Shown piece by piece: positions 62,969 through 64,000 of a stretch of DNA of 64,000 nucleotides (positions are counted from its first letter, which is position 1; each line of letters begins with the position of its first letter). The DNA is taken from positions 1 to 64,000 of the forward strand of contig JAGWQN010000093.1 of assembly GCA_028869995.1 (NCBI GenBank), given 5' to 3'. Under the pieces are notes generated by a model that was given only the letters and a program-made list of their open reading frames with translations, made no database searches and was not told the DNA's origin. The DNA comes from Rhodospirillales bacterium. Lineage in GTDB: Bacteria > Pseudomonadota > Alphaproteobacteria > Acetobacterales > Acetobacteraceae. A program made the translations under genes and the position numbers.

Positions 62969-63904
62969 AAGCATTGCGTCAATCTCGGACACGGCTGCAG
63001 CGTCGAGTGCCCAACTGCCGGCGGCGACGTTCTGGTGAACCTGCTCGGGCTTCGTCGCACCCGCAATGACGCTCGCCACCGGTGCCTTGGCCAGCAGCCA
63101 GGCAAAGGCCAGGTCGAGAAGGCTGCGCCCGCGCGCCTCGGCGTAATCCGCCAGCTTCTCCGCGCAAACCCAGTTCGCTTCAGTCAGATACTTATCGGCC
63201 AGGCGCTGCGTCTTGGTGAGCCTCGCGCCCACCGGCAGCGGAGAATTGCGGCGGTACTTGCCGGTGAGCAGACCCGAAGCCAGCGGGAAATAGGGCAGCA
63301 GGCCCAGCCCGTGCGCACGCATCATCGGCATCAGCTCGGCCTCTGCCTTGCGTACCAGCAACGAATATTCGTCCTGGCATGAAACGAAGGCGGAAAGCCC
63401 CATGGAGCGCGCGATGGCGTTCGCTTCCACAACCTGCCATGCTGGCATGTTGGAGACGCCGACATAGCGCACCTTGCCGGCACGCACGAGGTCGTCGAGC
63501 GCGCGCAGGGTCTCGGCAAGCGGGGTGCGCGGGTCCGGCTGGTGCAGTTGATAAAGATCGATCCAGTCTGTCTTGAGCCGCGACAGGCTGTCGTCCACCG
63601 CGCGCATGATCCAGGCGCGCGAGCCGCCCTGGTGTTCGCCGTCGTCTGCCATGGGCATGCCGAACTTCGTAGCGAGCACGATACGCTTGCGCATCGACGC
63701 GTCGATGACCTGACCCATCGCGCTCTCCGAGCCACCGCGTTCGCCATAGATATCAGCGGTGTCGAACAGTGTGATACCGGCATCGATCGCGGCATGGATC
63801 ACCGCGCGCGTCGCCGCGAGGTCGATCCGGCCGCCGAAATTGTTGCAGCCGAGCCCCACTGCCGACACACGCAGCCCACTCGCGCCGAGATTGCGCATTT
63901 CCAT
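62966..63904 (-). CDS. Aldo/keto reductase
   Basis: Encodes 312 residues. The catalytic tetrad is visible: Asp and Tyr in LFDTADIYG, Lys in VLATKFGMP and His in DLYQLHQPDP. VGVSNMPAWQV and VIAGATKPEQV complete the NADPH-binding barrel. It reduces aldehydes or ketones, or oxidises alcohols, using NADPH in the cytoplasm. It converges on the marR gene and has its promoter to the right of the window's last 100 bases. Confidence 0.93.
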   Translation of the reverse strand: MEMRNLGASGLRVSAVGLGCNNFGGRIDLAATRAVIHAAIDAGITLFDTADIYGERGGSESAMGQVIDASMRKRIVLATKFGMPMADDGEHQGGSRAWIMRAVDDSLSRLKTDWIDLYQLHQPDPRTPLAETLRALDDLVRAGKVRYVGVSNMPAWQVVEANAIARSMGLSAFVSCQDEYSLLVRKAEAELMPMMRAHGLGLLPYFPLASGLLTGKYRRNSPLPVGARLTKTQRLADKYLTEANWVCAEKLADYAEARGRSLLDLAFAWLLAKAPVASVIAGATKPEQVHQNVAAGSWALDAAAVSEIDAML

Positions 63905-64000
63905 TCCAGGTTCTCCTTTTCACCAAACCGTGATTCTGCGCGCGCCGTGCTATCGCCTCAACCCCCCGCGCCGCGACGGTTTCAGCGCCAGGCGATCTCC
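63905..64000. other. Upstream region of the aldo/keto reductase at the window edge
   Basis: The remaining 96 bases hold a GAGAACC-type ribosome site for the reductase (minus strand) and probably its promoter. No gene is recognisable. Confidence 0.4.

Noticed and set aside
1-64000. tRNA, rRNA or CRISPR loci
   Set aside because: No cloverleaf T-arm signatures outside coding frames, no rRNA-like stretches and no regularly spaced repeats were found by eye; a covariance-model search would be decisive for small RNAs.

Overview
The window is GC-rich, densely packed bacterial DNA with alphaproteobacterial gene content. The block ispH-thrB-rnhA, PEP-CTERM proteins, LIV-type transporters and a soxBDAG operon fit a Rhodospirillales/Acetobacteraceae-like organism. 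That placement is inferred from gene content and order only. No rRNA, tRNA or CRISPR array was seen.

Bases 1-28,200 look like an accessory catabolic region. It opens with the tail of an IS transposase at the left edge. A heterotetrameric sarcosine oxidase operon (soxB-D-A-G, minus strand) follows, divergent from a GlxA/AraC-type regulator that carries an in-frame TGA in place of a Trp codon. Then come an FAD-dependent amine/amino-acid oxidase (6.8-8.2 kb) and a complete dipeptide-type ABC importer (8.2-13.8 kb). Next are a divergent SDR and a four-gene overlapping operon, hyuA-hyuB-aminotransferase-uronate-dehydrogenase-like (15.3-21.1 kb). A six-gene minus-strand run (21.7-26.7 kb) holds a LysR and a GntR regulator, three SDRs and a shikimate-dehydrogenase-like enzyme. 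A second FAD oxidase (27.0-28.2 kb) faces the other way. Together these look like uptake and oxidation of N-methylated or amide-type amino compounds. Sarcosine to glycine is the only step I can name firmly.

Bases 28,400-33,600 encode a branched-chain-amino-acid-type ABC importer in the order binding protein-G-F-H-M, with a strong hairpin after the binding-protein gene. Bases 33,600-36,200 hold a glycine-zipper lipoprotein and two oppositely oriented PEP-CTERM proteins around an AT-rich intergenic region; a strong terminator closes the block.

Bases 36,200-50,900 are a nitrate respiration and nitric-oxide defence island. nnrU and an NsrR-like Rrf2 regulator diverge from ric (ytfE). A nine-gene run reads narK-narG-narH-narJ-narI-ppiC-orf110-nnrS-moeA. 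It is preceded by a perfect FNR/Dnr box (TTGAT-N4-ATCAA at 49,991-50,004), shared with a divergent CRP/FNR-family regulator that lacks an N-terminal cysteine cluster.

Bases 50,900-64,000 look like ordinary chromosome: a CHAD protein, a second glycine-zipper protein, a DEAD-box helicase, a VOC protein divergent from a CGNR regulator with two matching 18-bp operator-like sites, yqgE, a peroxiredoxin, a D12-type DNA adenine methyltransferase, rnhA, thrB, ispH, a lipoprotein, a large methyltransferase-like protein, a MarR regulator and an aldo/keto reductase. The best leads are the nonsense codon in the sox regulator, the paired CGNR operators, the two palindromes between rrf2 and ric, the uncharacterised hyuAB-aminotransferase-epimerase operon, and the SDR lacking the YxxxK catalytic pair.
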